Below are positions 27,082 to 36,081 of a stretch of 64,000 nucleotides of DNA, one piece after another (the first letter of the stretch is position 1; each line of letters begins with the position of its first letter). The stretch lies in the NCBI GenBank assembly GCA_024275165.1, contig JAJRZQ010000036.1, forward strand, positions 24,919 to 88,918, written 5' to 3'. The translations under genes were made by a program, and so were the position numbers. Source of the stretch: a bacterium (GTDB lineage Bacteria; SAR324; XYD2-FULL-50-16). The notes beneath the pieces are model-generated. The model searched no databases. It was not told the DNA's origin and saw only the letters and a program-made list of their open reading frames with translations.

Positions 27082-27804
27082 ATGGATATTGTTCGCCTAC
27101 AAAAAAATGTCGCCTTCTTAATTGATGGCGCCTTTTTCATCCAACGCTTCAAGCTGATCTTTGGTCCTGACAAGTCCCCTAAAGAAATCGCCGATAAATT
27201 AGAAGAAATGGTGCGCTTTCACCTTTCTGGGGATAATCTATACCGGATTTTTTATTACGATTGCTACCCCTACGACAAAAAGGAAACCCACCCGCTCACC
27301 AACAAAATTTTGGACTTTGCAAGCACGAAAAAAACTCAGGAACACTTAGCCCTGTTCGAGGAACTAAAAAGCCGCAGAAAAGTGGCATTACGCCTAAGCG
27401 AGGCCCCATCGACAGGAAATTGGCTCATCAACCCTCAACAAACCCAAGCCTTGCTTCAAGGTACAATCACCGCAAAAAGCCTAAAGCCCGATGAAGTCCA
27501 TTTTAGTCTTGCCCAAAAGGGGGTATAAATGAAGATCGGGGTAGATATCGCCACCCTCAGCCTAAAAAAACAGGTCGATAAAGTGATTTTACTTGCCGGG
27601 GATTCCGACTTTGTCCCCGCTGCTAAACTGGCTCGCTACGAGGGGGTGGATTTTGTTTTAGACCCCATGTGGAGCCCGATTCAAGATAGCCTATGCGAGC
27701 ATATTGATGGGCTGAAATCCGTTTGCCCTCGGCCAGATCGCCATAACGAACAAGGCGCAAAACAAGAATTTGCCCCCCATGACAGGCCCCCCGAAGACCC
27801 ATAA
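27082..27804 (+). pseudogene. NYN-domain (LabA/PIN-like) nuclease gene split by an in-frame TAA
   Basis: One continuous frame of 240 codons is interrupted by a single TAA at 27526-27528. The first part has NVAFLIDGAFFIQRFK, the NYN entry strand with catalytic Asp. The second begins MKIGVDIATLSLKKQ, then VDKVILLAGDSDFVPAAKLA, YEGVDFVLDPMW and the EHIDGL tail. In the family, the segment reads Q-K-G-V-D-M-(R/K)-I-G-(L/V)-D. Here the residues are QKGV, stop, MKIGVD, so the stop replaces the conserved Asp. Family members are metal-dependent RNases related to PIN domains. The ATG right after the stop could permit reinitiation, but the split parts would have to reassemble. Genuine nonsense mutation or sequence error is more likely. 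Confidence 0.75.
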
Positions 27805-27908
27805 CCCAAAAACAACAAGATTTAGCCCCCGACTTAAAGCCTTCCTCTCCACTTTATCACAACAAAAAAAAAGTAGGGTGGGCTTTGTTGACCTCTCCAA
27901 GCGGTAAA

Positions 27909-28508
27909 TCAACCCCTCTCCCCTTTTAAGCCAATAAAAAGAATGACAATCAATTCATTCGCATCCGATAAAAGCTTATCTAATGGAGGGGCCCCCTGGA
28001 TCAGGCTATGGGGCAATAAAAACATCTGTAGGGCCTGAAAAGACAACTCCGCCTGCCTTGTCACCGAACCGGAACGGATCAACCCGGCGGCTTGGGCTTG
28101 GGCGAGAATCTCGATCAGGCAATCCTTTTTTAATTGAATATGCCGTAAGGGGAGCTCCCTCCTCTTTGCGGAAATAAATTCAATGAGTTCATAAAGATGG
28201 AGTTGATTGGTAAAAATCGAATAATTGTAAGAAAGGATATTGCGCACAAAGGCAGACATCTTTTCCACTGGTGAGGCATTGCTGGCCAAAACCTGTAAGA
28301 TAATTCTCTGGATGTGGCCCATGTATTTTTCAACCACCGCCTCCCCAATTTCTTCTTTATTTTCAAAAAAACGGTAGAGGTTTGCGGGCGACATATCACA
28401 GTCATCCGCAATTTCCGTTACATTGGTTTTTTTAAAACCGTAACGAATAAATCTCGTTTGCGCAGAGGCCAGAATTTTTTCTTTGATTTTGTGTCGATCC
28501 GGAGACAT
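27909..28508 (-). CDS. TetR-family transcriptional regulator
   Basis: A 199-residue TetR regulator. Residues about 5-50 form the DNA-binding domain: KIKEKILASAQTRFIRYGFK, TNVTEIADDCDMSPANLYRF and FENKEEIGEAVV. The remainder is a helical ligand-binding domain of unspecified subtype. I chose ATG 28508; the longer frame adds 20 residues of no family character. It is followed convergently by the NYN gene and is divergent from nothing close, so its target may be itself or distant. An imperfect TTGGTA/TACCAA inverted repeat lies upstream at 28578-28600. Confidence 0.8.
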   Translation of the reverse strand: MSPDRHKIKEKILASAQTRFIRYGFKKTNVTEIADDCDMSPANLYRFFENKEEIGEAVVEKYMGHIQRIILQVLASNASPVEKMSAFVRNILSYNYSIFTNQLHLYELIEFISAKRRELPLRHIQLKKDCLIEILAQAQAAGLIRSGSVTRQAELSFQALQMFLLPHSLIQGAPPLDKLLSDANELIVILFIGLKGERG

Positions 28509-28577
28509 GGTAGCCTGTCCTTGATGCAATTGCAGATTACTGCTGCTCAATGAGGATTTAGCGAACAATTCTAACGG

Positions 28578-28600
28578 TTGGTACGAAGGTTCTATACCAA
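28578..28600. promoter_or_regulatory. Possible operator of the adjacent TetR gene
   Basis: Six-base arms TTGGTA and TACCAA separated by 11 bases lie about 70 bases upstream of the TetR start. TetR proteins often bind such repeats in their own promoters. The arms are short and no second copy was found, so this is weak. Confidence 0.3.
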
Positions 28601-28829
28601 GACACTATGGCGCCCTCTAAGTAGATAGAGAGAATTCCCTTCCTTTGATCCCTGGATCAATAGCCTAGTGGATTTGCGATAAAATATTTACATAATTTTT
28701 ATGAATGGTCGAGAAAAAAAATTATTTTTTTTCCAACTTCTAGACCGATGGGCTCCTTCCTTATTCCACGCCAACCGCAACACCCCCTCTTTGTAAAAAA
28801 TCGAGTCCCTCAAAAGCAGGGGGGCATGC

Positions 28830-28858
28830 AAAAAAAAAGCGGCCCTTGCAGGCCGCTT
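28830..28858 (-). terminator. Rho-independent terminator of the FecR-like gene
   Basis: Eight perfect base pairs (AAGCGGCC/GGCCGCTT) around a six-base loop, followed on the minus strand by eight T residues. It lies 25 bases after the stop codon of the gene ending at 28884. Confidence 0.85.
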
Positions 28859-28883
28859 CTTTTATTCTTCGCCAGAGAAGGAT

Positions 28884-29837
28884 TTATTCAAGGAGTTGAG
28901 CCTTGTACTCTTCTAATTCAGCACGATAGGTTTTATCGAGTTTCAGTTTTTTATAAACGCGAAACAGATAAGGAGCCATTTCGATTTCATCGGGGTTATC
29001 CTTTAAGTATTGGCGATACTTTTCCATCGCGGCTACATAGAGCTGCTGATCTTCAAAGTAGTTCCCCAACATAAAGGCGTTATCGGGATATTCTTTCTGC
29101 AAAGCCGATACGGAATCGCTCAGCTTTTTTTGCTCACTCCCTTCAAGCCAGGTAATGGTGCGGGGCTCAATTTTGCCTTTGCGTTTATTGGGCTTCATGG
29201 AAACCGCTTTTTTGCCGTTTTTGTAAGCCTCAATGCTGTAGACAACCGTTCCCTTTACGGGCTGAATCTTAGCGCGAACAATCGCGTTTTTAGTGGCAGG
29301 AACCTTATAAACCTTCTTGCCGACGGTCAACTTATAGCTGTATTGCTTGCCTAAGTTTTCCCAAACCACGAAGGGATAATCGGAGTAAACAACCAATTCA
29401 CGCACTGCGTCGATTTGCGTTTTTTTCTTCGATTGGCTTCTACGCACCGTGGTAAAAGACTGAGATTTATCAAAACGCTTCATTAAGCTTACGGCAAGCT
29501 GGTTACTGGTTGCTGCTTTTTTCAGCTTCCCCTTCACCGCATGAATGCCTTTAGCGGTCACTTTAATTTCAGAGTTTGGCCCCATCATAAAGTTTTCGCC
29601 CGTAAGTTTATTGGTAATGCGGCCTTCGCCATATTTACCGGTGCGGATCGTGTAGCCGACAAACAAAAACTTGTTGCGCCGTACCTTTTTCCACTTGTGG
29701 TTTTTCTTGGAGTACTCCGTGGCCCCCTTGACTTGGCTGATCACGGCTACAGGGTCCTTAGACCCCGCATAGGCGACAGCACCGAATAGGAAGAAAAAAA
29801 TACTTCCTAAGGCTATCAATTTTTGAACTGCTTTCAT
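28884..29837 (-). CDS. Secreted FecR-like/TPR protein
   Basis: A 317-residue exported protein: signal peptide KLIALGSIFFFLFGAVAYA, then a FecR-like beta-rich domain (VAVISQVKGATEYSKKNHKW, LFVGYTIRTGKYGEGRITN, FMMGPNSEIKVTAKG) that in family members marks periplasmic signalling or envelope proteins. The C-terminal 70 residues form tetratricopeptide-like helices (AFMLGNYFEDQQLYVAAMEK and YRQYLKDNPDE). It is very Lys-rich. I start at ATG 29837 because AAGGGG stands six bases upstream of it but directly against ATG 29843. No cognate sigma factor is adjacent, so classic FecR signalling is unlikely. It is a single-gene transcript ended by the terminator at 28830. Confidence 0.75.
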   Translation of the reverse strand: MKAVQKLIALGSIFFFLFGAVAYAGSKDPVAVISQVKGATEYSKKNHKWKKVRRNKFLFVGYTIRTGKYGEGRITNKLTGENFMMGPNSEIKVTAKGIHAVKGKLKKAATSNQLAVSLMKRFDKSQSFTTVRRSQSKKKTQIDAVRELVVYSDYPFVVWENLGKQYSYKLTVGKKVYKVPATKNAIVRAKIQPVKGTVVYSIEAYKNGKKAVSMKPNKRKGKIEPRTITWLEGSEQKKLSDSVSALQKEYPDNAFMLGNYFEDQQLYVAAMEKYRQYLKDNPDEIEMAPYLFRVYKKLKLDKTYRAELEEYKAQLLE

Positions 29838-30096
29838 GGTCATCCCCTTTTGCAGGTTCTAAACGAGCTTGTAGACCGGAAGGGTCTCTTTGCCTCTTAT
29901 TTATAGTTAAATTATAAGGTATCTCTTTTTATCATGCAAGTAATCCTTCAATTTTTTTTAGGGTATTTACCCTATTTTTAGGCAAAGTCAAGCAGAGAAC
30001 GCTCTGATTCAAGCCACCCTTTCCCCTTGCCAAAGCCTACGCCCCACTTATAAGTTTAACCTTAAAGGAAAAACCGCTCACTGAACAAAAATAGAT

Positions 30097-31431
30097 ATGG
30101 AATGGCTTAAAAATTCATGGCGACAAAAAAAGGCAGAACAACAACCAGATTGGCCTGAGCCTGCTTTTTTGCAACGCGTTTGCGGCGAATTGGAAGCCCT
30201 ACCCCCTTTAGTCTTTGCCGGAGAGATTCGCACTTTAAAGTCTTACCTTGCCCAGGCGCAAGAAGGAAACGCCTTTTTGCTCCAGGGAGGGGATTGCGCC
30301 GAAGAATTTAAAAACTGCACCGCCCCCACCATTCGCGAAACCCTAAAGGTGATTTTGCAAATGGCGGTAGTGTTAAGCTTTTCAGGGGAAAAACCCGTCA
30401 TCAAAATCGGGCGCATCGCGGGCCAATACGCCAAGCCTCGTTCTAGTTCCATTGAAAAAAAAAGCGCAATTGAACTCCCCAGTTACCGAGGCGACATCGT
30501 CAATGGGGCCGACTTCACCCCAGAGGCCCGCTTACCCGACCCAAACCGCTTAAAAGAGGCCTACTGGCGCAGCGCCTCCACCTTAAATCTCTTGCGGGCC
30601 TTTACCAAAGGCGGCTTTGCCGACCTGCACCGAGTGCATGCCTGGAACCAGGATTTCATCCAAAAAAGCACCGAGGGGCACCGCTATGAGGAGCTGGCCA
30701 AAGCCATTGAAAAGGCCCTGGCTTTTTTAAAGGTCATCGGGATTCAAGACGATCATCCAGAAATCCACGAGGTGGATTTTTACACCAGTCATGAAGCCTT
30801 ACTCTTAAACTACGAAGAAGCCTTAACCCGCAAAGACACCATTACGGGAAATTGGTACGACTGTAGCGCGCATATGCTGTGGATCGGGGATCGCACCCGC
30901 CAGCTCGACGGCGCTCATATCGAGTTCTTGCGCGGAGTCCGCAACCCCATTGGGATGAAAATCGGCCCCAAACACGACTTAGATGAGATCAAGCGCATCA
31001 TCGAGCGGCTCAATCCAAACAATGAAGGAGGCCGTATCACCCTGATCACTCGCTTTGGCGCCGATCAGGTGGACCGACACCTCCCCCCCTTGGCGCGCGA
31101 AATCACCCGATCCGGCTTCAAGGTACTCTGGAGTTGCGACCCCATGCACGGCAATACCTATCTTTCATCCAGCAATTACAAAAGCCGTAAATTCACCAGC
31201 ATCATCAACGAAATCTTACGCTTTTTTGAGGTTCACCGGGCCGAGGGCACCGTACCCGGCGGGGTTCACCTTGAATTGACGGGGCTGGATGTAACCGAAT
31301 GCACCGGCGGGGCCCAGCAAATTGAAGATCACCACCTAGAAAACAACTACGCCACCAACTGCGACCCTCGGCTCAACGCCCAGCAAGCTCTAGAATTGGC
31401 CTTTTTGATTTCCGATAAGCTTAAAGGATAA
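30097..31431 (+). CDS. Class II 3-deoxy-7-phosphoheptulonate (DAHP) synthase
   Basis: A 444-residue class II DAHP synthase, joining phosphoenolpyruvate and erythrose 4-phosphate as the first step of the shikimate pathway. Family motifs: FLLQGGDCAEEF, IGRIAGQYAKPRSS, SYRGDIVNGADF, RVHAWNQDF, TSHEALLLNYEEALTR, HMLWIGDRTRQLDGAH, GVRNPIGMKIGP and WSCDPMHGNTY; metal ligands include Cys and His in these. The C-terminus VHLELTGLDVTECTGGAQQI is also typical. Plant, mycobacterial and many proteobacterial enzymes are of this class. panB follows after three bases and is probably co-transcribed. No strong ribosome binding site precedes the ATG. Confidence 0.95.
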   Translation: MEWLKNSWRQKKAEQQPDWPEPAFLQRVCGELEALPPLVFAGEIRTLKSYLAQAQEGNAFLLQGGDCAEEFKNCTAPTIRETLKVILQMAVVLSFSGEKPVIKIGRIAGQYAKPRSSSIEKKSAIELPSYRGDIVNGADFTPEARLPDPNRLKEAYWRSASTLNLLRAFTKGGFADLHRVHAWNQDFIQKSTEGHRYEELAKAIEKALAFLKVIGIQDDHPEIHEVDFYTSHEALLLNYEEALTRKDTITGNWYDCSAHMLWIGDRTRQLDGAHIEFLRGVRNPIGMKIGPKHDLDEIKRIIERLNPNNEGGRITLITRFGADQVDRHLPPLAREITRSGFKVLWSCDPMHGNTYLSSSNYKSRKFTSIINEILRFFEVHRAEGTVPGGVHLELTGLDVTECTGGAQQIEDHHLENNYATNCDPRLNAQQALELAFLISDKLKG

Positions 31432-31434
31432 CTG

Positions 31435-32214
31435 GTGAAACCGATTACCCTGCCCCAACTCACCGCCATGAAAGGGGTGACCGCCCAAGTTTGGGCCACC
31501 GCCTATGACGCCTGGATGGCTAAAATTCTAGACGAGGTCGTTGAGGTGATCTTGGTGGGCGACTCCTTGGGAATGGTGGTGCAGGGAAAAGAAAACACCC
31601 TGCCTGTTACTCTCGATGAGATGATCTATCATACTCAAATGGTCCAACGAAATTGCCAGCGGGCCTTTTTAGTCACCGACCTCCCCTTTTTGAGCTATCA
31701 AACCAGCCCCCAAGAAGCGATTCGCTCAGCGGGCCGGGTCTTAAAAGAAGCGGGTGCCCAGGCAGTGAAACTCGAAGGGGGAAAAGAAATGGCAGAGACC
31801 ATTCACGCCTTGACCCGGGTAGGGATTCCCGTGGTGGGGCATTTGGGGATGACTCCGCAATCGGTTCATGCCTTTGGCGGTTTTGGCAAGCAAGCCAAGG
31901 ACAGCCAAGGAGCTAAACGGCTTTTGGAAGATGCCCAAGACATTTGCGCTGCCGGGGCCTTTGCTTTTGTTTTGGAAAATATCCCCCACGACTTGGCCCA
32001 ACAGGTTACCCGAGCCGTCCCCGCCTTGACCATCGGCATCGGGGCCGGAGGCGATACCGATGGCCAGGTCCAAGTCTTTCACGATCTTTTTGGACTCTAT
32101 GAGGACTTCACCCCCCGCCACGCCGTGAAGTTCGGTGAACTGGGAAAAGAAATGAAACAAATGGCGCAAAACTACGCGCTTGCCGTGCGGGAAAAAAAAT
32201 TAATCAGCCCTTAG
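31435..32214 (+). CDS. panB: 3-methyl-2-oxobutanoate hydroxymethyltransferase
   Basis: A 259-residue PanB, the first step of pantothenate (coenzyme A) synthesis, transferring a hydroxymethyl group from methylene-tetrahydrofolate to 2-oxoisovalerate. Signatures: VILVGDSLGMVVQGKENTLP, VTLDEMIYHTQMVQRN, DLPFLSYQ, KLEGGKEMAETI, VVGHLGMTPQSVH and TIGIGAGGDTDGQVQVFHD. Metal-binding Asp residues in the GDSLG motif and catalytic Glu are present. The start is a GTG with AAGGA nine bases upstream, directly after the DAHP synthase stop. Length is normal. Confidence 0.95.
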   Translation: MKPITLPQLTAMKGVTAQVWATAYDAWMAKILDEVVEVILVGDSLGMVVQGKENTLPVTLDEMIYHTQMVQRNCQRAFLVTDLPFLSYQTSPQEAIRSAGRVLKEAGAQAVKLEGGKEMAETIHALTRVGIPVVGHLGMTPQSVHAFGGFGKQAKDSQGAKRLLEDAQDICAAGAFAFVLENIPHDLAQQVTRAVPALTIGIGAGGDTDGQVQVFHDLFGLYEDFTPRHAVKFGELGKEMKQMAQNYALAVREKKLISP

Positions 32215-32749
32215 ATTGAACTTCCGAATCTAAAAAGACGCGGCTTCCCGTGGCTTTTTTCTGCCCTTGATACTTCCCCTGGTAGGGATTTAAGGCCGCT
32301 TGATCCATCTCTGCGAGGACTAATTGACAAATCCGCCGCCCCGCGTCCAATTTAAGAGGTAGGTTGTTGGCATTAAAAAGCTCCAGCGTAATCTCCCCTT
32401 CAAAACCGGGGTCTACCCAACCGGCATTTTGAATAAACAACCCCATTCGCCCAATGGAGCTGCGACCCTCCACAAAGGCGGTGAGGTTGTTGGGCAGTTT
32501 GATGTATTCCTTGGTGGTGGCTAAAATGAACTGCCTCGGCGGCAAGATGAGGCAAGCCATCTCCAACTTTTCGTATTGGGGAGGCGTGTCTAGGTTTAAA
32601 TGGGTCAGGTTATGCTCGTCTACCTTGGCGTAGCTGGTTCCCAACCGAAGGTCGATGCTGGCGGGTTGGAGCTGCTGCTGCTCCAAGGGAGTCACCGCGA
32701 GGTCGCCGCAGGCGAGTAATTCTTTGATGCGCTTATCTGATAAAATCAT
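32204..32749 (-). CDS. dcd: dCTP deaminase
   Basis: A 181-residue dCTP deaminase-family protein, forming dUTP (or, in bifunctional members, dUMP) from dCTP in thymidylate supply. It has ILSDKRIKELLACGDLAV, QPASIDLRLGTSY, FVEGRSSIGRMGLFIQNAGW, DPGFEGEITLELFNAN and AGRRICQLVLAEM, covering the nucleotide-binding and catalytic Arg/Ser/Glu positions. I start at ATG 32749, matching the family N-terminus; an upstream ATG adds 36 unrelated residues and overlaps tgt. Its end overlaps panB by 11 bases (convergent). Whether it is mono- or bifunctional cannot be decided here. Confidence 0.9.
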   Translation of the reverse strand: MILSDKRIKELLACGDLAVTPLEQQQLQPASIDLRLGTSYAKVDEHNLTHLNLDTPPQYEKLEMACLILPPRQFILATTKEYIKLPNNLTAFVEGRSSIGRMGLFIQNAGWVDPGFEGEITLELFNANNLPLKLDAGRRICQLVLAEMDQAALNPYQGKYQGQKKATGSRVFLDSEVQSKG

Positions 32750-32836
32750 AGTTTTTCTCTGGGTAGGGGCTTTAAAGACTATAAAACCCGACCCGTTTCG
32801 GCAAGAACGAATCCAACCCTCTAAACAGCAATTTTT

Positions 32837-33982
32837 ATGAGTTCTTTTGAGTTTCACTTAACCCATACCGACCCCAGCGGCGCCCGGCGCGGCGAGTTCA
32901 CCACCCCCCACGGCAAGGTGCAAACCCCCATTTTTATGCCCGTGGGCACGGCCGCGGCCATGAAGGCCATCACTCCAGCGCAATTGAGCGAAGCAGGCGG
33001 CCAAATCCTGCTTGCAAACGCCTATCATTTAGCCAACCGGCCCGGCCCGGACTTGATTGAAAAACTCGGTGGCCTGCATGGGTTTATGGGGTGGGAAGGG
33101 CCGATTTTGACCGATTCGGGGGGCTACCAGGTGTTTAGCCTAAAGACCCGTCAAGTGGATGAAGAGGGGGTCACCTTCAGCTATCACAAGGGAGGGGCGC
33201 CCGCGCGCCTTACCCCGAGCAGCAGCATGAACATTCAAGAACGGCTCGGCGCCGATATCATCATGGCCTTTGACGAGTGTGTGGAATTTCCCACCACCCA
33301 TGCCTATGCCAAAGAAGCCCTCAAGCGCACCACAAAATGGGCAAAAATCTGCAAATCCGTACACCAACGAAAGGATCAGGCCCTTTTTGGCATCTCCCAG
33401 GGGGCTCTTTTTGAAGACCTGCGCAAACAAAGCCTGGCCGAACTCCAAGAGATCGACTTTCCCGGTTATGCCATCGGCGGTTTGAGTGTCGGGGAGGGGC
33501 TCGACAACATGAACCGCGCCTTGGATTTCATCACCCCCTTGATGCCCATGGATAAACCCCGTTATCTCATGGGGATCGGCCTCCCTGAAGACATGTTGGA
33601 AGCCATTGAGCGGGGAGTGGATATGATGGATTGCGTGATCCCCACAAAATTTGCCCGCTCCGGGGTACTCTTTACCCATGCGGGGCGGATTCGGGTTACC
33701 AATGGGGAGTTTCGCAAAGATAAATTCCCCCCCGATACCCATTGCCGCTGCTATACCTGTTCCCACTTCAGCCGCGCCTACCTGCATCACCTCTTTGCCG
33801 CCAACGAGGTCTTGAGCGCGACCTTGACCAGCATCCACAACCTGCATTTTTACCTCGGCTTGATGCGACAAGCGAGAACCGCCATTGAAGAAGGGCGATA
33901 CCTAAGCTTTAAAGCGGATTTTTATGCTTTATACTTTCGCAAAGAGAGGAAAAAATCCCCCAGCCGCAGCAAAGGGAAATGA
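32837..33982 (+). CDS. tgt: tRNA-guanine(34) transglycosylase
   Basis: A 381-residue Tgt, exchanging guanine 34 of GUN-anticodon tRNAs for the queuosine precursor preQ1. Motifs: TPIFMPVGTAAAMKAITP, LANAYHL, ILTDSGGYQVFSL (substrate Asp), ADIIMAFDECVEFPT, GGLSVGEGLDNMN, MDCVIPTKFARSG containing the nucleophile, and the zinc site CRCYTC followed by YLHHLF. Length is normal. Its ATGA overlap with RNase R couples two RNA-metabolism genes. It diverges from the dCTP deaminase with an 87-base gap. Confidence 0.95.
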   Translation: MSSFEFHLTHTDPSGARRGEFTTPHGKVQTPIFMPVGTAAAMKAITPAQLSEAGGQILLANAYHLANRPGPDLIEKLGGLHGFMGWEGPILTDSGGYQVFSLKTRQVDEEGVTFSYHKGGAPARLTPSSSMNIQERLGADIIMAFDECVEFPTTHAYAKEALKRTTKWAKICKSVHQRKDQALFGISQGALFEDLRKQSLAELQEIDFPGYAIGGLSVGEGLDNMNRALDFITPLMPMDKPRYLMGIGLPEDMLEAIERGVDMMDCVIPTKFARSGVLFTHAGRIRVTNGEFRKDKFPPDTHCRCYTCSHFSRAYLHHLFAANEVLSATLTSIHNLHFYLGLMRQARTAIEEGRYLSFKADFYALYFRKERKKSPSRSKGK

Positions 33983-36081
33983 AACTTACCGCCAAAAATG
34001 TGGTCGCCTGCCTACAAGCCTTCCCCCAAGGGCTAAGCGCCAAGGAACTCTTAAAGGCCTTAGGGCAAAGCCAAGCAAAAAAAAACCAATTGCGGGGAAT
34101 CTTGCGAGGCTTGAGCGGAGGCCGACTGATCGTCAAAGAAAAAGATCGCTATCAACTAACGGGGAAGCCGCTCAAGGAAAAAAAGCGCCCCCGCCAAAGA
34201 GAAGGCGATCTCAAAGGGCAGGCCGCCCAGCTCGACCAGAGAGGGGTCCTCTTTTGGCAGGGAGATACTCCCATGCTGTGGCCCTTAGGCAAATTGGAAC
34301 CCTTTGCCGTTTCCAAAAAACAAGCGGGCCTAAGCGACTTGATTCCCGGCGATGAGGTGCGCTTTGAGCCCAAGGTCCGCGGGGGAGCCTACAACCTCAA
34401 GCCCCTCTCTCGCAAATTAGAGGCGGTTCAGGCCAAGCTTTTTTGCCAAAGGGAACAAATGTGGGGCCAACCTCTTTGTTCCGGGCTCCCCGCCCTCGCC
34501 TTAAGCGGCTTGCCTTTTGACCCTCACCTTGAGGGCCGCTTTGCCTTGATCAGCGCCCTAGACCTGCCTCAAAAGGCCAAGGTCTTAAGGGTGTTGCCTC
34601 ACAACCCCAGCTACGAAGAGCTCTACCAAGATATTTTCACCGACTTCGGGCTGACCCTTCCCTTCCCCGCTGAAGCGCTAAAAGAGGCGGCGTCTTACCC
34701 GGAGCGGGCCCCCCTGGAAGAAGGCCGTAAAGACTTGCGCCACCTTGATTTGGTAACCATCGATGGGGAGGACGCGAAAGACTATGACGACGCGATCTTC
34801 GTGAGCCCAGAAGGGGAAAACTACCGGCTCTTCGTGGCCATTGCCGATGTGGCGCATTTCGTCCGCCCCGGCACTCCCTTGGATCAAGAGGCGCAACGGC
34901 GCTCTACCAGTGTCTACTTGCCCGGCTATGTCATCCCCATGTTGCCTGAGGCCCTAAGCAACGGGCTTTGCAGCCTGCAAGCGGGAAAGGACCGCTTGAG
35001 CCTCACCTGCGAAATGCTCATAGACCCTCAAGGGAGCGCTCTCGAGTTTCAAGTCTATGAAGCGGTGATCCAGGTGCGCCAACGCCTGACCTATGACCAA
35101 CTCGATCACTTTTTTCAAGGCAAGGAAACTCAAGGCCTCGCCCCTTCTTTGCCCGAGATGCTGACCCAAGCGGGTCAGCTCGCGCAGATCTTGCAAAAAA
35201 AACGCGCTCAAAGAGGGGCGATCCAATTCTCTTTGCCCGATTCCCGCTTTTTCTTTACCCCCGAGGGGCAAATCCAAACCGTAGTTAAAACCCGGCAAAC
35301 GGTTTCCCAAAAACTGATCGAGCAGTTCATGCTCGAGGCCAATGAATCCGTGGGCAAGCTGGTCGATCAAGAGGGATTGTCCATTCTCTGGCGCAATCAC
35401 CCCGACCCCCTCCCCGAAAAAATGCGGGCTCTACGCGAAATGCTCCACAACGAAGGGGTTCGCCTCGCCCACCTGAAATCGGGCAAGGACTATAACGAAG
35501 TCTTAAAACGGGTTTTAGGGAGCCACAAACAAGAATACATCGAATATCATCTTTTGCGCAGTCTCTCTTTGGCTCTCTATGAATCGCAACGCTTACACCA
35601 CTTCGGGCTGGCGGCAAGCCATTATCTGCATTTTACCAGCCCCATCCGCCGCTACCCCGACTTAGTGGTACACCGTGCCTTCAAGGCTTGGCTTAAGGGG
35701 CAAAAACCCTGGAAAACACCTTACTGGCTGGGCCAACAGGCCAGTGACCGAGAGCGCAACGCCCAAAAGGCGGAGCGCGATGCCAACCGCCTGCAAAAAA
35801 TGATCTTAATGGCGGACCGGATTGGCGAAGTTTTTACCGGCAAACTCAGCGGATTGCATCAAGCGGGGATTTGGATCGAACTGAGCGACCCCTTTGTCGA
35901 GGGGTTTATCCCCTACGCGGCCATTCCCGATGATCATTACCACTTTGAGGAACGCCAATTCAAGGCCTATGGTCGTTCCACAAAGCGAGTCTTGGCGGTG
36001 GGGCAGGCGGTGCAAGTGCTTTTAAACGGCTTAGACCCAAGAAATCGTTCTTTAAACTTTCTTTGGCTCACCTGGAAATAA
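33979..36081 (+). CDS. rnr: Ribonuclease R
   Basis: A 700-residue RNase R, a 3'-to-5' exoribonuclease that degrades structured RNA. It contains an N-terminal winged-helix-like region, cold-shock domains, the RNB catalytic domain beginning LVTIDGEDAKDYDDAIFVS near residue 260 (metal-binding Asp cluster), ADVAHFVRPGTPLDQEA, STSVYLPGYVIPMLPE, HFTSPIRRYPDLVVHR and a C-terminal S1 domain (GEVFTGKLSGLHQAGIWIEL). It lacks the very basic tail of enteric RNase R. Translation is coupled to tgt by ATGA. Confidence 0.93.
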   Translation: MKLTAKNVVACLQAFPQGLSAKELLKALGQSQAKKNQLRGILRGLSGGRLIVKEKDRYQLTGKPLKEKKRPRQREGDLKGQAAQLDQRGVLFWQGDTPMLWPLGKLEPFAVSKKQAGLSDLIPGDEVRFEPKVRGGAYNLKPLSRKLEAVQAKLFCQREQMWGQPLCSGLPALALSGLPFDPHLEGRFALISALDLPQKAKVLRVLPHNPSYEELYQDIFTDFGLTLPFPAEALKEAASYPERAPLEEGRKDLRHLDLVTIDGEDAKDYDDAIFVSPEGENYRLFVAIADVAHFVRPGTPLDQEAQRRSTSVYLPGYVIPMLPEALSNGLCSLQAGKDRLSLTCEMLIDPQGSALEFQVYEAVIQVRQRLTYDQLDHFFQGKETQGLAPSLPEMLTQAGQLAQILQKKRAQRGAIQFSLPDSRFFFTPEGQIQTVVKTRQTVSQKLIEQFMLEANESVGKLVDQEGLSILWRNHPDPLPEKMRALREMLHNEGVRLAHLKSGKDYNEVLKRVLGSHKQEYIEYHLLRSLSLALYESQRLHHFGLAASHYLHFTSPIRRYPDLVVHRAFKAWLKGQKPWKTPYWLGQQASDRERNAQKAERDANRLQKMILMADRIGEVFTGKLSGLHQAGIWIELSDPFVEGFIPYAAIPDDHYHFEERQFKAYGRSTKRVLAVGQAVQVLLNGLDPRNRSLNFLWLTWK

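Larger units (their letters stand above)
28509..28883. other. Intergenic region between TetR gene and FecR-like gene end
   Basis: No gene seen. It contains the putative operator (28578-28600), an AT-rich stretch near 28681-28735 and the terminator of the FecR-like gene (28830-28858). Confidence 0.5.

Noticed and set aside
23901-27528. UAA recoded as a sense codon in this organism
   Set aside because: Many intact genes in the window end at TAA in the right place (for example panB's upstream gene, lipA and the NYN-neighbour genes), so only local lesions are supported.
31300-31440. Riboswitch or leader between DAHP synthase and panB
   Set aside because: Only three bases separate the genes, and no conserved aptamer is visible.
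33140-33871. 243-residue minus-strand open frame opposite tgt
   Set aside because: It is antisense to a complete, motif-rich tgt and has no recognisable domain or ribosome binding site.
34954-35400. 148-residue minus-strand open frame inside rnr
   Set aside because: Complement of the conserved RNase R catalytic domain; no independent support.
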